Source: CAWAPS01 sp963783945
Lineage (GTDB): Bacteria; Actinomycetota; Acidimicrobiia; Acidimicrobiales; Palsa-688
DNA length: 64,000 nt
NCBI GenBank assembly: GCA_963783945.1
Contig: CAWAPS010000032.1
Location: 1 to 64,000 of the forward strand
Direction of reading: 5' to 3'
Shown here piece after piece: positions 9,415 to 18,094 of the stretch; the first letter of the stretch is position 1; each line of letters opens with the position of its first letter. A program made the translations under genes and the position numbers. Below the pieces are notes generated by a model. That model searched no databases, was not told where the DNA came from, and saw nothing but the letters and a program-made list of their open reading frames with translations.

Positions 9415-9489
9415 GCCCTCGTAGCTCAGGGGATAGAGCACCGGCCTCCGGAGCCGGGTGCGCAGGTTCGAATCCTGCCGGGGGCACCA
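9415..9489 (+). tRNA. tRNA-Arg (anticodon CCG)
   Basis: It folds as a full cloverleaf. The acceptor stem pairs GCCCTCG with CGGGGGC, allowing one G-U pair. The D arm is GCTC/GAGC, and the anticodon stem CCGGC/GCCGG encloses loop CTCCGGA with anticodon CCG, which reads CGG arginine codons. The T arm is GCAGG-TTCGAAT-CCTGC. CCA is encoded at 9487-9489. The gene is a typical attachment site for integrating elements, and the genes that follow differ in composition from the housekeeping block. Confidence 0.97.
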
Positions 9490-9644
9490 GGCCCAGCCAG
9501 CACAAACACGCTGGTCACAGGGGCTTTCGTACTGCCACGCCACGCACCGCTTCAGTTGCATGAGCAACTAGATGCTCCTACACCGAAGCCACCCAGGGCA
9601 TACCCTCGGCGGCTGTCCGCCCCAGGTTGACGACGCAATAAAGT
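9490..9644. other. spacer after tRNA-Arg
   Basis: This short spacer holds a small dyad CCAGC/GCTGG a few bases after the tRNA, without a T tract. No recognisable integrase, no direct repeat of the tRNA end and no insertion sequence could be seen. Its base composition is clearly lower in GC than lysA. Confidence 0.4.
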
Positions 9645-10943
9645 GTGGGGGAGTTCGACCTTGCTCAGACCAGCACCGCTTTGGCGGTCTGGCTCGCCAC
9701 AACACGCAGGAGCGACTGGTTGCGTTTACGCAGACGTAGGTCTTCCGACTCAAACCTGGTAGAGACGCGCCCCGACCACCCAGATGATTACATCGACGCA
9801 GACGCCCTGCTCGAGACGTTGTCCGTAGAGGAGTTGGCCGACAGCGCCGACAAATATTTCTCCCGACTCGAGAACTGGGACCCGCTGCTCGCTAAGCCCC
9901 TGCACTCAGTGCACGATGCGCCGGACATGCTCATGATGTTCGGCACGCTTCTCAGCGGTCTCGAATTGTCCCATGGTCTGACAGTCCTCGACTTCGGGGT
10001 CGGATCGGGCTGGACCTCCTGGATGATGTCACAACTCGGTTGTCGTGTGATCGCTTCGGACGTTTCGGCTACGGCACTCCGCATTACTGACGAACGCTAT
10101 AGACGGATGCCACTCGTAGGTACGGCGCCACAGCCAGAGTTGATGTGCCTCGACGGTCACCGTCTCGCGCTCGACGACGAATCCGTGGATCGTGTCGCCT
10201 CGTTTGATGCCTTTCATCACGCCCCGAACCCGCAACAGGTTCTCGCCGAGTTCGCCCGGATACTACGACCGGGTGGGCTTTGCCTTCTTTCTGAGCCCGG
10301 CCCCGAGCACTCCACGTTTCCGCAATCCCAGGCCGAGATGCGACATTTCGGCGTCGTCGAGCGCAACATCGTCGTTGAAGAGATCGTCGCTCAAGCCCAG
10401 GCAGTCGGCTTCGAGTCACTGGAAGTCGGCATATACAGCGGACTTCCCCAATTCGTAGACGCCGCGGCCTTTCCCGCGGTCATCAACGGTAAGTCGAGCC
10501 TTCCGAGCGATCAGGTGCGATCGTTCCTGCACAATCACCGGCTGCTCAGACTCCGGAAGCCCGGCACGGCCACAGCCGACAGTCGCGAACGTCGTGCCCT
10601 AGCTGGCTCACTCCGAGTCGCGATCACCGACAGAACCGTTCACGCCACCGTGGAGAACACGGGCGCGGGCGTGTGGCTGCAATCGCCCGGCTCCGTCGGT
10701 GACGTCAATCTGGGGGCGCACCTGTTCGCGCAGAACGGGACCCTAGTGGACTATGACTTCATGCGAGTGCGCTTGCGCTCTAACGGCGAGCCAATACATC
10801 CAGGTACAACCGTCGAAGTCGCGGCGCCGCTCCCACACCTCGATCCCGGTGAATACCGCGCCGAGTTCGACCTCGTGGCTGAGAGCATTGCCTGGTTCGC
10901 CGACAATGGCGGCCCAACAGTCACCATCCACATCTCCGGATAA
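9645..10943 (+). CDS. methyltransferase with C-terminal beta-sandwich, probably glycan-related
   Basis: The 432-residue protein has a class I methyltransferase domain at about residues 85-260. Motif I is VLDFGVGSGWTSWMMSQLG, strand 2 ends VIASDVS, then DRVASFDAFHHAPNPQQVL and ILRPGGLCLLSEPGPEHS. The C-terminal part (about 310-432) reads as a beta-sandwich of the type seen at the end of polysaccharide-export and glycan-modifying proteins (YRAEFDLVAESIAWFADNGG). It probably methylates a sugar or surface polysaccharide, but the acceptor is unknown. GTG 9645 is the longest start and has a weak ribosome binding site, so a later start is possible. Composition is less GC-rich than the surrounding housekeeping genes, suggesting transfer. 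Confidence 0.75.
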   Translation: MGEFDLAQTSTALAVWLATTRRSDWLRLRRRRSSDSNLVETRPDHPDDYIDADALLETLSVEELADSADKYFSRLENWDPLLAKPLHSVHDAPDMLMMFGTLLSGLELSHGLTVLDFGVGSGWTSWMMSQLGCRVIASDVSATALRITDERYRRMPLVGTAPQPELMCLDGHRLALDDESVDRVASFDAFHHAPNPQQVLAEFARILRPGGLCLLSEPGPEHSTFPQSQAEMRHFGVVERNIVVEEIVAQAQAVGFESLEVGIYSGLPQFVDAAAFPAVINGKSSLPSDQVRSFLHNHRLLRLRKPGTATADSRERRALAGSLRVAITDRTVHATVENTGAGVWLQSPGSVGDVNLGAHLFAQNGTLVDYDFMRVRLRSNGEPIHPGTTVEVAAPLPHLDPGEYRAEFDLVAESIAWFADNGGPTVTIHISG

Positions 10944-11133
10944 CACCCGAATCCACACAGGTTGAGCTGCGACGCCAAAGCCCGGACCTCCTTGAGCAGA
11001 GTCCTTCGTGTCCGGCCCGCGCTGCGTTCTCTCGCCGGAGCTCGCCGCACGGGGGATTGCTTGGACATGGCACTAGCCTGCCCGGTTCAGCGTGCAGATC
11101 TATTCAAGTTGCGAAGGATGGAGGCGGGTTAGG

Positions 11134-12105
11134 ATGCCCAAGCACGGCCGGTATGTGGTCGGGCGCATGCTCGTCGAGGCGTCACGAATGGCCCGAGCGG
11201 GATCCAGCCGGCTCGAGGATGTCTCTCGTCGCTACATGGCTTCCGAAGACCGCCGAGGGGAGACGAACCCCACCACGACAAGAACGGGGGGGCCAGCGCG
11301 GCCGGCCGGACACGACGGTCAAGAGATCCGCTGGTTCCACTCGATCGACCTCGGTGATGGTCAGCCCACGCCGGGTGTGAAGAGCTCGGCCACCCTCGAA
11401 GCAGAGACCGCTCACTTGGAATTACCGGCGACGCTCGGCGGGATGAGCGTCCTCGACGTTGGAACCTGGGACGGATACTTCGCGTTCGAGATGGAGCGCC
11501 GTGGGGCGGCCAGCGTGACCGCGCTCGATTACTACGCATGGGCCACAGATCATTCCCGGTGGGGTCAATATCACGCGGCCACGGTGGCAGCCGGCGCATT
11601 GCCCCTCCCCCCGGACGAGGTCCCAGAGGTCTGGGACCCAGCCAACCTGCCGGGCCGAGCAGGTTTTGATCAGGCACGAGCAGCTCTGAACAGCCGGGTC
11701 CGGCCCGTCGTAGGGGACTTCATGACGATGGACTTAGAGGCGCTCGGAAAGTTCGACATAGTGCTGTTCCTAGGGGTTCTGTACCACCTCAAGGATCCCT
11801 TCCTCGCCCTGAGACGCCTGCGTCAGGTGACTCGCGGTGTCGCTGTCATCGAAACCGGCGCAGTGGTACTCCCGGGCTGGACAGACGAGCGCCTCTGGAT
11901 GTTCATCGAGGGCTCCGAACTGGATAGCGACCCGAGCAACTGGTGGCTCCCAACCTCGGCGGGACTGGCCGCCATGTGCCGCGCCGCGGGCTTTTCCAGC
12001 ACCAGAGTCACCGTGGAGTCACCGGAATACGCGGCCCCGAACCCCGGCTACAACCTGCACTACGGCCGGGTAACCATGCAGGCCCACGCTCAGCCCGCTT
12101 CCTGA
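11134..12105 (+). CDS. CmoB-like (DUF1698-type) methyltransferase
   Basis: The protein is about 323 residues. IRWFHSIDLGDGQPTPGVK is the entry signature shared with tRNA wobble-uridine methyltransferase-type proteins, followed by VLDVGTWDGYFAFEMERRGA (motif I), VTALDYYAW, and FDIVLFLGVLYHLKDPFLAL. In actinobacterial glycan loci such proteins act on sugars rather than tRNA, and the neighbouring methyltransferase supports that reading. ATG 11134 was chosen because GGAGGCGG lies 7 bases before it; an upstream frame extension has no such site. The 3' end overlaps the convergent sigma factor gene by 16 bases. Confidence 0.8.
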   Translation: MPKHGRYVVGRMLVEASRMARAGSSRLEDVSRRYMASEDRRGETNPTTTRTGGPARPAGHDGQEIRWFHSIDLGDGQPTPGVKSSATLEAETAHLELPATLGGMSVLDVGTWDGYFAFEMERRGAASVTALDYYAWATDHSRWGQYHAATVAAGALPLPPDEVPEVWDPANLPGRAGFDQARAALNSRVRPVVGDFMTMDLEALGKFDIVLFLGVLYHLKDPFLALRRLRQVTRGVAVIETGAVVLPGWTDERLWMFIEGSELDSDPSNWWLPTSAGLAAMCRAAGFSSTRVTVESPEYAAPNPGYNLHYGRVTMQAHAQPAS

Positions 12106-13160
12106 CCGCCGCCGGCGCCAGGTGGCGGAGCCGGAACACGCGGCCGGAACGTCGTCGAAACGCGCGTCGTGAGTGCTGCCAGGGCTTGTACCGATCCAGT
12201 GGTGGGTGCGATCGCGACAAGCCCTCGGTAGAGCTGGACGATGGTGGCACGATCGAGGGTTCCGGTCCGGACCCGGTCGCAGTGCGCTGACTGGATGGCG
12301 GCCTCGAGCTGGAACCGGCCGAGGGGCGAGCCGAGTGCGTGGGCGCGCCGTAATAGCGCCTCGCCTTCGGTGATGAGCGAGCGGTCCCACAGCGCGGTGT
12401 CCTGTTCGTCGAGGGGCGGCCACGGCGTCCTCGTTCGTGCGGGTGCCCGTGACTGTGCGAACGTGAGCAGGGCGGCGAGACCCCATGCCTCGGGCTCGGT
12501 GTCGAGCAGGCTGGCGGTGAGCACGGCGAGCCACCGGGCCTCGTCGGCGATCGATTCGCGTATGCGCTCGCGCTGGTCGAGCCAGTCGATTGCGTAGGCG
12601 CCGTAGATCGCTTCGAGCACGGCGGGCAGCCGTGCCGGCAGGTCCGGGCGCGGCGGCACACGGAACGGGATGCCGGCGTCGCGGATGCGACGCTTTACCC
12701 GAACCAGGCGCTGCGCTATCGCGGCGGGCGGCAGGGCGAACACGCGAGCGATGCGATCCGCGTCGAAGCCGAGGACGACCTGGAGCATGAGCGGAGTGCG
12801 TACCCCCGGGTTCACGGCCGGGTGGGCGCACACGAACAGCAGCTCCAGCCGCTTGTCGGGGAACGCGTCCGAGTCGGGCTCCATGAGCACGGCCGCGACG
12901 TGGTCATCCAATGGCGCGGCGGTGCGCACCGCGGCGGAGGCGAGGACATCGCGGATGCGGTTGCGGGCCACGGTGACCAGCCACCCTTGCGGGTTTTCGG
13001 GAACTCCGGTCGTCGGCCAGGTGCGCAACGCCCGCTCGAAGGCGTCGGCAAGCGCATCCTCGGCGAGCGCGACGTCTCGTGTTGACGCCGCGAGCAGCGC
13101 CACGAGCCGGCCGTAGGACTCCCGGGCGGCATGCGCCGCCGCCGCCCCGGCCCCGGTCAC
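12090..13160 (-). CDS. ECF-type RNA polymerase sigma factor, ECF42-like
   Basis: The protein is about 356 residues. The N-terminal sigma-2 region is LAEDALADAFERALRTWP and GWLVTVARNRIRDVL, followed by a sigma-4 region with LPPAAIAQRLVRVKRRIRD. The C-terminal extension of about 200 residues (EAIYGAYAIDWLDQ and TGSVQALAAL as part of a TPR-like end) is the hallmark of the ECF42 group. That group is linked in many genomes to a DGPF/YCII protein, as here, and lacks a classical anti-sigma factor. GTG 13160 gives a 4-base GTGA overlap with the upstream DGPF gene, so translation is coupled. Confidence 0.88.
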   Translation of the reverse strand: MTGAGAAAAHAARESYGRLVALLAASTRDVALAEDALADAFERALRTWPTTGVPENPQGWLVTVARNRIRDVLASAAVRTAAPLDDHVAAVLMEPDSDAFPDKRLELLFVCAHPAVNPGVRTPLMLQVVLGFDADRIARVFALPPAAIAQRLVRVKRRIRDAGIPFRVPPRPDLPARLPAVLEAIYGAYAIDWLDQRERIRESIADEARWLAVLTASLLDTEPEAWGLAALLTFAQSRAPARTRTPWPPLDEQDTALWDRSLITEGEALLRRAHALGSPLGRFQLEAAIQSAHCDRVRTGTLDRATIVQLYRGLVAIAPTTGSVQALAALTTRVSTTFRPRVPAPPPGAGGGQEAG

Positions 13161-13543
13161 TTGACCGGCTGTGCGCCCTGCCACGAGCCGTCCACGTAGC
13201 GGGTCGCGGTCGGTCGGATCTCGACATGACCCCACGACACCGACGGTGCCCGCCTCGCCCATTCGATCGCGGCGTCGAGGTCCGGAACATCGATGACGAA
13301 CGTGCCGCCCAGCTGCTCCTTCGTGTCGGCGAACGGGCCGTCCTGCACGATCAGCTCACCGCCGGCAAGCGTGACCGTGGTGGTCGCGTTCGACTGCTGG
13401 AGCACCTCGGCCGCGGCGAGCACGCCTGCGTCGTCGAGCGCCTTCGCGTAGGCCTGGAACGCGCCCATTCCCTCAGCGAGGGCCTCGGCGCCGAGCTCCT
13501 CGACGGTCGGCTCGGGATAGTGGAGCAGGAGGGTGTATCGCAT
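13157..13543 (-). CDS. YCII-related DGPF-domain protein
   Basis: The 128-residue protein starts MRYTLLLHYPEP and carries the defining motif IVQDGPFADTKEQLGGTFVIDVPDLDAAIEWARRAP. It has a ferredoxin-like alpha-beta fold of the YCII family. ATG 13543 is preceded by AAGGACGG, a good ribosome binding site. It is the coupled partner of the ECF42-like sigma factor downstream. In other bacteria these DGPF genes are targets of their sigma factor and may be involved in its control; the mechanism is not known to me. Confidence 0.93.
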   Translation of the reverse strand: MRYTLLLHYPEPTVEELGAEALAEGMGAFQAYAKALDDAGVLAAAEVLQQSNATTTVTLAGGELIVQDGPFADTKEQLGGTFVIDVPDLDAAIEWARRAPSVSWGHVEIRPTATRYVDGSWQGAQPVK

Positions 13544-13785
13544 GACTGCCGTCCTTTCGGATCGTGTTTCGATTCTGACACCGAAATGACGGACGAACCG
13601 CGGTGAAATCGACACGAATCTTGTGACCAACCGGTCGCGAACGGCTGAGCCCGGACGGGCACGGTCGACGTCGCATCGAACCGACCCGAGACCCGACGGT
13701 GACAACGTCGACCCCGTACCAGACGCATTGAGCCGAAGCCGCCAGGATGGATCGGGCGCTGACCGTGGGCCGTGAGGGTGATTCA

Positions 13786-13813
13786 GGTCGACGGCGGGAC
13801 AGCACCGTCGACC
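13786..13813. terminator. hairpin after the truncated hydrolase
   Basis: A perfect 9-base inverted repeat GGTCGACGG/CCGTCGACC encloses a 10-base loop just downstream of the stop of the minus-strand hydrolase fragment. There is no U tract on either side. It is a possible terminator or a leftover boundary structure. The rest of the 13544-13831 gap shows no gene. Confidence 0.45.
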
Positions 13814-13831
13814 GGGCAGGAACGGAAACGA

Positions 13832-14251
13832 TCAGGACTGGATGAAAGTCAGCAGGTCGGCGTTGATCGTGTCGGCGTGAGTGGTCGGCATACCGTGCGG
13901 GAAACCCGGGTACGTCTTCAGCGTGCCGTTCTGAACGATCCCCACGGCGCGGGGCCCCGAGGTGTCATGCGGGACGATCTGGTCGGCGTCACCATTCATG
14001 GGGAGAACCGGGACGCTGATTTTTTTCAGATCCTCGGTGTAGTCCTCCCGGATGAACTCGGAGACACAGTCGTACTGACCCTTGGCCCCGCCCATCATGC
14101 CCTGGCGCCACCAGTTGGCGATGACGGCCTCTGACGGCTCGACCCCCGGTTGGTCGAAGTTGTAGAACGCTCCCGAGGGTACGGCTCGGTAGAACTCCGA
14201 ACGGTTCGCCGCCAACTGTGCTTGCAGGCCTTCGAAGGCCGCATGCGGCAC
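13832..14251 (-). pseudogene. alpha/beta hydrolase, C-terminal fragment
   Basis: The 139-residue frame matches the C-terminal half of non-heme chloroperoxidase/arylesterase-type alpha/beta hydrolases, which are normally about 275 residues. It keeps the acid region LPMNGDADQIVP and the histidine motif GFPHGMPTTHAD. The nucleophile elbow GxSxG and the oxyanion-hole strand should lie upstream but are absent. Directly upstream is a short spacer and then the P450 promoter, so the N-terminal half has been lost. It is almost certainly inactive. Confidence 0.75.
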
Positions 14252-14291
14252 GCCGCGCCTCCTCCCCTTTCTCCCCGCGCCTAGTGTGGGT

Positions 14292-14305
14292 TAGTCAGCT
14301 GGCTA
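14292..14305. promoter_or_regulatory. possible operator before the P450 gene
   Basis: TAGTCAGCTGGCTA is a near-palindrome (12 of 14 positions symmetric) centred about 26 bases before the P450 start codon. Its size and place fit a repressor operator of the TetR or GntR kind, but no regulator gene is adjacent. Confidence 0.35.
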
Positions 14306-14324
14306 GAACGAGCTGGAGTGAGCG

Positions 14325-15593
14325 ATGACTACCGACTTCGAGGCGGTCGACTATTTCAGGGACGCTTCGCTCGTCGAGTACCCGCACCTCTATTGGGACT
14401 GGCTGCGCGAGCAGTGCCCGGTGCGCCACGACGGCCTACGCAATGTTGCGTTCGTAACGGGCTACGACGAGGCCATCGGCGTCATGAGCGACAACGACGC
14501 GTACTCGCGTTGCAACACGGTCGGCGGCCCGTTCCCGGAGCTTCCGGTAGAGCCCGGAAGCGATGACATTACCGATCTGATCGAGCAGTACCGCCACCGA
14601 TTTGCGCTCAGCCACCACGTCATTACGTTCGATCCGCCCAAGCACGGGGACCATCGACACCTGCTGGCGCGGCTTTTGACCCCGAGGCGCCTCCAGGACC
14701 GTGAGGAGTTCCTGTTCCGCTTGGCCGACAGCCAGATGGACACGTTCCTCGAACAGGGACGCTGCGAGTTCGTGCGCGACTACGCCACGCCGTTCGCCAC
14801 GGTCACTATCGCCGACATCCTCGGCGTGCCCGAAAGTGATCACCCCAAGTTTCTCGAAGCGTTCCACACGCCGATCGCCGGCAACATCGATGGCTCGGAG
14901 TACAAAGGCGGGCACGTCGTTCCGTTGGAGCAGTGGTTTACGGAGTACATCGAGGATCGCCGCCACAATCCCACTGATGACACGCTGACCAAGATCGCAC
15001 TGGCGACATTTCCCGACGGGGCTATGCCTGAGCTCATCGATGTCGTGTCGCTCTCAACCTTCCTGTTCGCGGCGGGGCGGGGCAGCACCGGTCACTTTCT
15101 CACTACCGCAGTTCAGTTCCTCGCAGAGGACCCATCGCTGCAGCAGCTGCTTCGCGAGGATCGCAGCAAGATCGGGAACTATGTCGAGGAGGTGCTTCGT
15201 CTCGAGGCGGCGATCAAGGCGAACTACCGGGTGGTGCGCAAAAGCACTGACATCGCCGGCGTCGAGGTCAAGGCCGGAACGACGATCGCCATGCTGCTCG
15301 GGGGGTGCAACCGAGACCCGCGGCATTTCGACAACCCTCACGATCTCAACGTCGACCGGCCCAACGCGCGCGAGCACATCACCTTCGGCCGGGGCATCGG
15401 CGCCTGTCCGGGTGCGCCGCTGGCACGGGTAGAGGCCCGGGTGACGCTGGACCGCGTGCTCGACCGCATGGCCGACATTCGGATCTCCGATGAGCACCAC
15501 GGGCCCCCCGGCGACCGAAGCTACAGGTACGATCCGTCGTACTTCATACGGCGGATGAGCGACCTCCATATCGAGTTCACCCCCATCGGTTGA
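14325..15593 (+). CDS. cytochrome P450
   Basis: This 422-residue soluble bacterial P450 has all structural marks. The heme-binding loop FGRGIGACPG holds the ligand Cys361, and the ExxR motif is EVLRLEA, with the later strand FDNPHDLNVDRPN following. In the I helix, where most P450s have AG-x-(D/E)-T, this one reads A250-G-R-G-S-T: the acid is Gly253 and the next Thr is Ser. The acid-alcohol pair that normally delivers protons to dioxygen is therefore altered. That may mean peroxide use, an unusual reaction or decay. GGAG precedes the ATG. GC content is lower than in the housekeeping genes. Confidence 0.95.
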   Translation: MTTDFEAVDYFRDASLVEYPHLYWDWLREQCPVRHDGLRNVAFVTGYDEAIGVMSDNDAYSRCNTVGGPFPELPVEPGSDDITDLIEQYRHRFALSHHVITFDPPKHGDHRHLLARLLTPRRLQDREEFLFRLADSQMDTFLEQGRCEFVRDYATPFATVTIADILGVPESDHPKFLEAFHTPIAGNIDGSEYKGGHVVPLEQWFTEYIEDRRHNPTDDTLTKIALATFPDGAMPELIDVVSLSTFLFAAGRGSTGHFLTTAVQFLAEDPSLQQLLREDRSKIGNYVEEVLRLEAAIKANYRVVRKSTDIAGVEVKAGTTIAMLLGGCNRDPRHFDNPHDLNVDRPNAREHITFGRGIGACPGAPLARVEARVTLDRVLDRMADIRISDEHHGPPGDRSYRYDPSYFIRRMSDLHIEFTPIG

Positions 15594-15646
15594 CCTGACC
15601 TCCGGCGGTAAGGCCGCTGGGCGGCGGCACACCCGCGCTCGGAGGC

Positions 15647-16588
15647 TCAGGCCGCGACGCGGCGAAGGCCTTCGACGACCCACTCCGTTTCCGACTTGGT
15701 GGCCTCCTCGATCGGACGCCCGCAGTCTGGTACCGGGAGGGTGCGGCCATGCCCGACCTCGGCCTCCCAGGTCTCAGCCCGTCCCTCTGCCGGTTGGACC
15801 GTCAGGCGGACCGTGCCTTCGGCGGTCACCTCGGCGGATCGGTGCATGTCCAGCAGATCCCAGCCGACCTTCCGGAGCACCTCCCGCTCGGCGGCCTGGA
15901 CCTGCGACCCGGGCAGACCGGCGCAACCCCGGTAGTGGTCGACGACGTCGTCAACCGGCCCACTGCGGGTCAGCACCCGTTCGACGAGCGCCTGGTCGGC
16001 ATAGGCCCACAGGGTGCCTTCGGGAAGCACGATCACGTTGGGGGCAAATCGGTGCCCACCGGTGTGGCTGGTGCGCCACACCCGGACCCCCTCGGGAAGC
16101 TCCTGATTGGCCAAGGCGACAGCCAGCTCCGCGCCCATCGACCCGCAACAGAAGTCCCGGCGGCCGTGGATGCAGACCAGCAGGTCCTTGACCGAGCCCG
16201 CCGGCCCAAAACCACCCGGCGCACCCGTGGCGCCACCAGCATCTTGGCCTTCGGCCAGCAGCGCCTCGACGTCCGCGACGAAGTCGTCTCCGTATTCCGC
16301 CTCACGCCGTTCGAAGCCAGAGAAACCGTCCGGAGACCGGTTCAGGTATGCCATGATCCGCCGTCGGCGTGACTTTCCGTCGAGAATGGCCTGGACCCGG
16401 ATGGCCGAGCCGCTGACCACGTCGCGGATTGACGAAACCAGAGCCGTTTCGGCGATGTCGTGGGGCCACGGCATGGGCACCTCCACCAGCAAGTACCCGC
16501 GGTAGCTGCCCGCGCTGCCTATAGGAGAGACCTGCTGGGAACGGGTCCAAGCTGAACAGCGAAGGGGTTCGGACGTGATGGCGGCCAC
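15647..16588 (-). CDS. sucrase/ferredoxin-like family protein
   Basis: The 313-residue protein is recognised by LVCIHGRRDFCCGSMGAELA (Cys139, Cys147, Cys148) and VWRTSHTGGHRFAPNVIVLP (His175, His179). These are the conserved features of the sucrase/ferredoxin-like family, which has a thioredoxin-like fold and is thought to bind an iron-sulfur cluster. RGCAGLP near residue 225 is also family-typical. The physiological role is unknown. It is convergent with the P450 gene; a redox partner role is possible but unsupported. Confidence 0.85.
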   Translation of the reverse strand: MAAITSEPLRCSAWTRSQQVSPIGSAGSYRGYLLVEVPMPWPHDIAETALVSSIRDVVSGSAIRVQAILDGKSRRRRIMAYLNRSPDGFSGFERREAEYGDDFVADVEALLAEGQDAGGATGAPGGFGPAGSVKDLLVCIHGRRDFCCGSMGAELAVALANQELPEGVRVWRTSHTGGHRFAPNVIVLPEGTLWAYADQALVERVLTRSGPVDDVVDHYRGCAGLPGSQVQAAEREVLRKVGWDLLDMHRSAEVTAEGTVRLTVQPAEGRAETWEAEVGHGRTLPVPDCGRPIEEATKSETEWVVEGLRRVAA

Positions 16589-16905
16589 CAGGACACATTA
16601 CTTGTTCGGCCGTGCTGCCACTGTTCGCATCCGCCGGAGTGCGGTTGGGTAAACGTCGGTGTTTTCTCCCGGTTGCAGTCGAGGTGGGAGTCCCGCTTGG
16701 TGCTTGCTCAGCCCTCGAGCCTCAAGAGCCGAAGGCCGGCCACGGCGGCAAAGGGGGTTTGCCGGGTGACGCCCTGGGTAACACAATGAGGGTCGACCGC
16801 ATCGGTTCGACAGCAGAGTGAACCTGTCAATGTGTCTCGACGGTTGAACGAACCGCGACCGACGAGCCACAGGAGCCTGGCCCGCCTGACGGTTGGGAGT
16901 TGATC
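16589..16905. other. 317-base intergenic region
   Basis: No credible gene is seen in either strand. CGGTTCG at 16803-16809 and CGAACCG at 16849-16855 form a long-spaced dyad about 50 bases before the YihY-type gene and may mark a control region between the two divergent genes. Confidence 0.35.
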
Positions 16906-17961
16906 ATGGCCAAAGCCACTCAGACCATCAAGCGGCTGATCGCTGACATCGACGGCTGGCAGCGCCGGCATCGGGCCCCTGCCGTGGCCTACGGCGTCAG
17001 CAAGAAGTTCGGCGACGACAACGCCAACCTATTCGTCGTCGCCCTGGGCTGGTACGGCTTCACCGCGATCTATCCGCTGCTGCTCGTGGTGATAACGGTG
17101 TTCGGATTCGTGGGTGCGGGATCGCTCGGCACGGGCATCGTGCACACGCTGCACCAGTTTCCCGTCATTGGCAGCCAGTTCAACCCGGGTGGTGGCGGCT
17201 CCAGCCTGCATGGCAGCACCCTCGGCCTCATCATCGGTGTTGTCGGTTTGATCTACGGGGCCCAAGGTGTCACCCAGACGGCGCAGCAGGCCATGGCCCG
17301 AGTCTGGAACGTTCCCGACACGGAGCGCCCCGGATTCATAGCCCGCTTGGCCCGCAGTCTCGCCGGCCTGGCTGCGATCGGAGGGGCGTTCCTCGCGAAT
17401 GCGATCCTGGCGCCGATAGCAGCCGGGCACGGCATAGCCATCTACCTCCGCGTCCTTATCATCGCCGGCATGCTCCTCCTGAACTGCGGTTTCTACCTGG
17501 CCGCCTGGCGAGCCCTCACGGCCGCCGAGGTCTCTTGGGGTCAGCTCGTTCCTGGTTGCGTTGCCGCCGCGGTCGGCTTCACCGCCCTGATCACTGTCGG
17601 CGCTGGATTGGTCCAACACCAGCTTCGCCACAGCAGCGCCACGTACGGGGCCTTCGCCGCGGTAATCGGCCTGGTGACCTTCCTTCTCCTACTTGCCAAA
17701 CTGACCCTTTATTCGGCAGAAATGAACCCGGTGCTGGCCCGCGGCCTGTGGCCTCGTGCTCTGCCAACCTGCGTACCTACCAGCGCCGACAACGAGGTTC
17801 TGAGCGACATCGTCCACGAGCAGCGCCGCCGCCCGGACCAGCGGATCAGCGTCGGGTTCGAGGGCGAGGTATCGGAACCGGAGACCGACGACGCGTTACG
17901 CCAAGACAGCTCGGATCGCCCCCAAGACCGAGGTCACGGCGTGGCCCACGCCGACCGCTGA
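16906..17961 (+). CDS. YihY/BrkB family inner membrane protein
   Basis: The 351-residue protein has about six membrane segments, with the family-typical entry LGWYGFTAIYPLLLVVITVFGFVG. The middle part is GLIYGAQGVTQTAQQAMARVWNVP, and later segments include GLVTFLLLLAKLTLYSAEMN. After the last segment comes a 75-residue hydrophilic, acidic cytoplasmic tail. The family was once called ribonuclease BN by mistake; its real function is unknown. ATG 16906 is preferred over TTG 16900. Confidence 0.9.
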   Translation: MAKATQTIKRLIADIDGWQRRHRAPAVAYGVSKKFGDDNANLFVVALGWYGFTAIYPLLLVVITVFGFVGAGSLGTGIVHTLHQFPVIGSQFNPGGGGSSLHGSTLGLIIGVVGLIYGAQGVTQTAQQAMARVWNVPDTERPGFIARLARSLAGLAAIGGAFLANAILAPIAAGHGIAIYLRVLIIAGMLLLNCGFYLAAWRALTAAEVSWGQLVPGCVAAAVGFTALITVGAGLVQHQLRHSSATYGAFAAVIGLVTFLLLLAKLTLYSAEMNPVLARGLWPRALPTCVPTSADNEVLSDIVHEQRRRPDQRISVGFEGEVSEPETDDALRQDSSDRPQDRGHGVAHADR

Positions 17962-18094
17962 ATGAGGCGGAACAACCACGAGGGCAAGGAGCGGGGCGAT
18001 TTGTTTAGCCGAAGTGACCCCAGTGGGTGGCGATGATGAGGAGACGCCGCCGGCGGCGAGGGCAGCGCCCACCTCGTTGACCTAGAGTTTGTCC

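Noticed and set aside
9115..9567. Minus-strand frames across the tRNA encoding peptides such as PPAGFEPAHPAP or CPRQDSNLRTRLRRP
   Set aside because: These are well-known false proteins made by translating the antisense of tRNA genes; the cloverleaf explains the sequence.
9568..9753. Possible insertion-sequence fragment after tRNA-Arg
   Set aside because: The peptide has no transposase motif, and no inverted or direct repeats were found.
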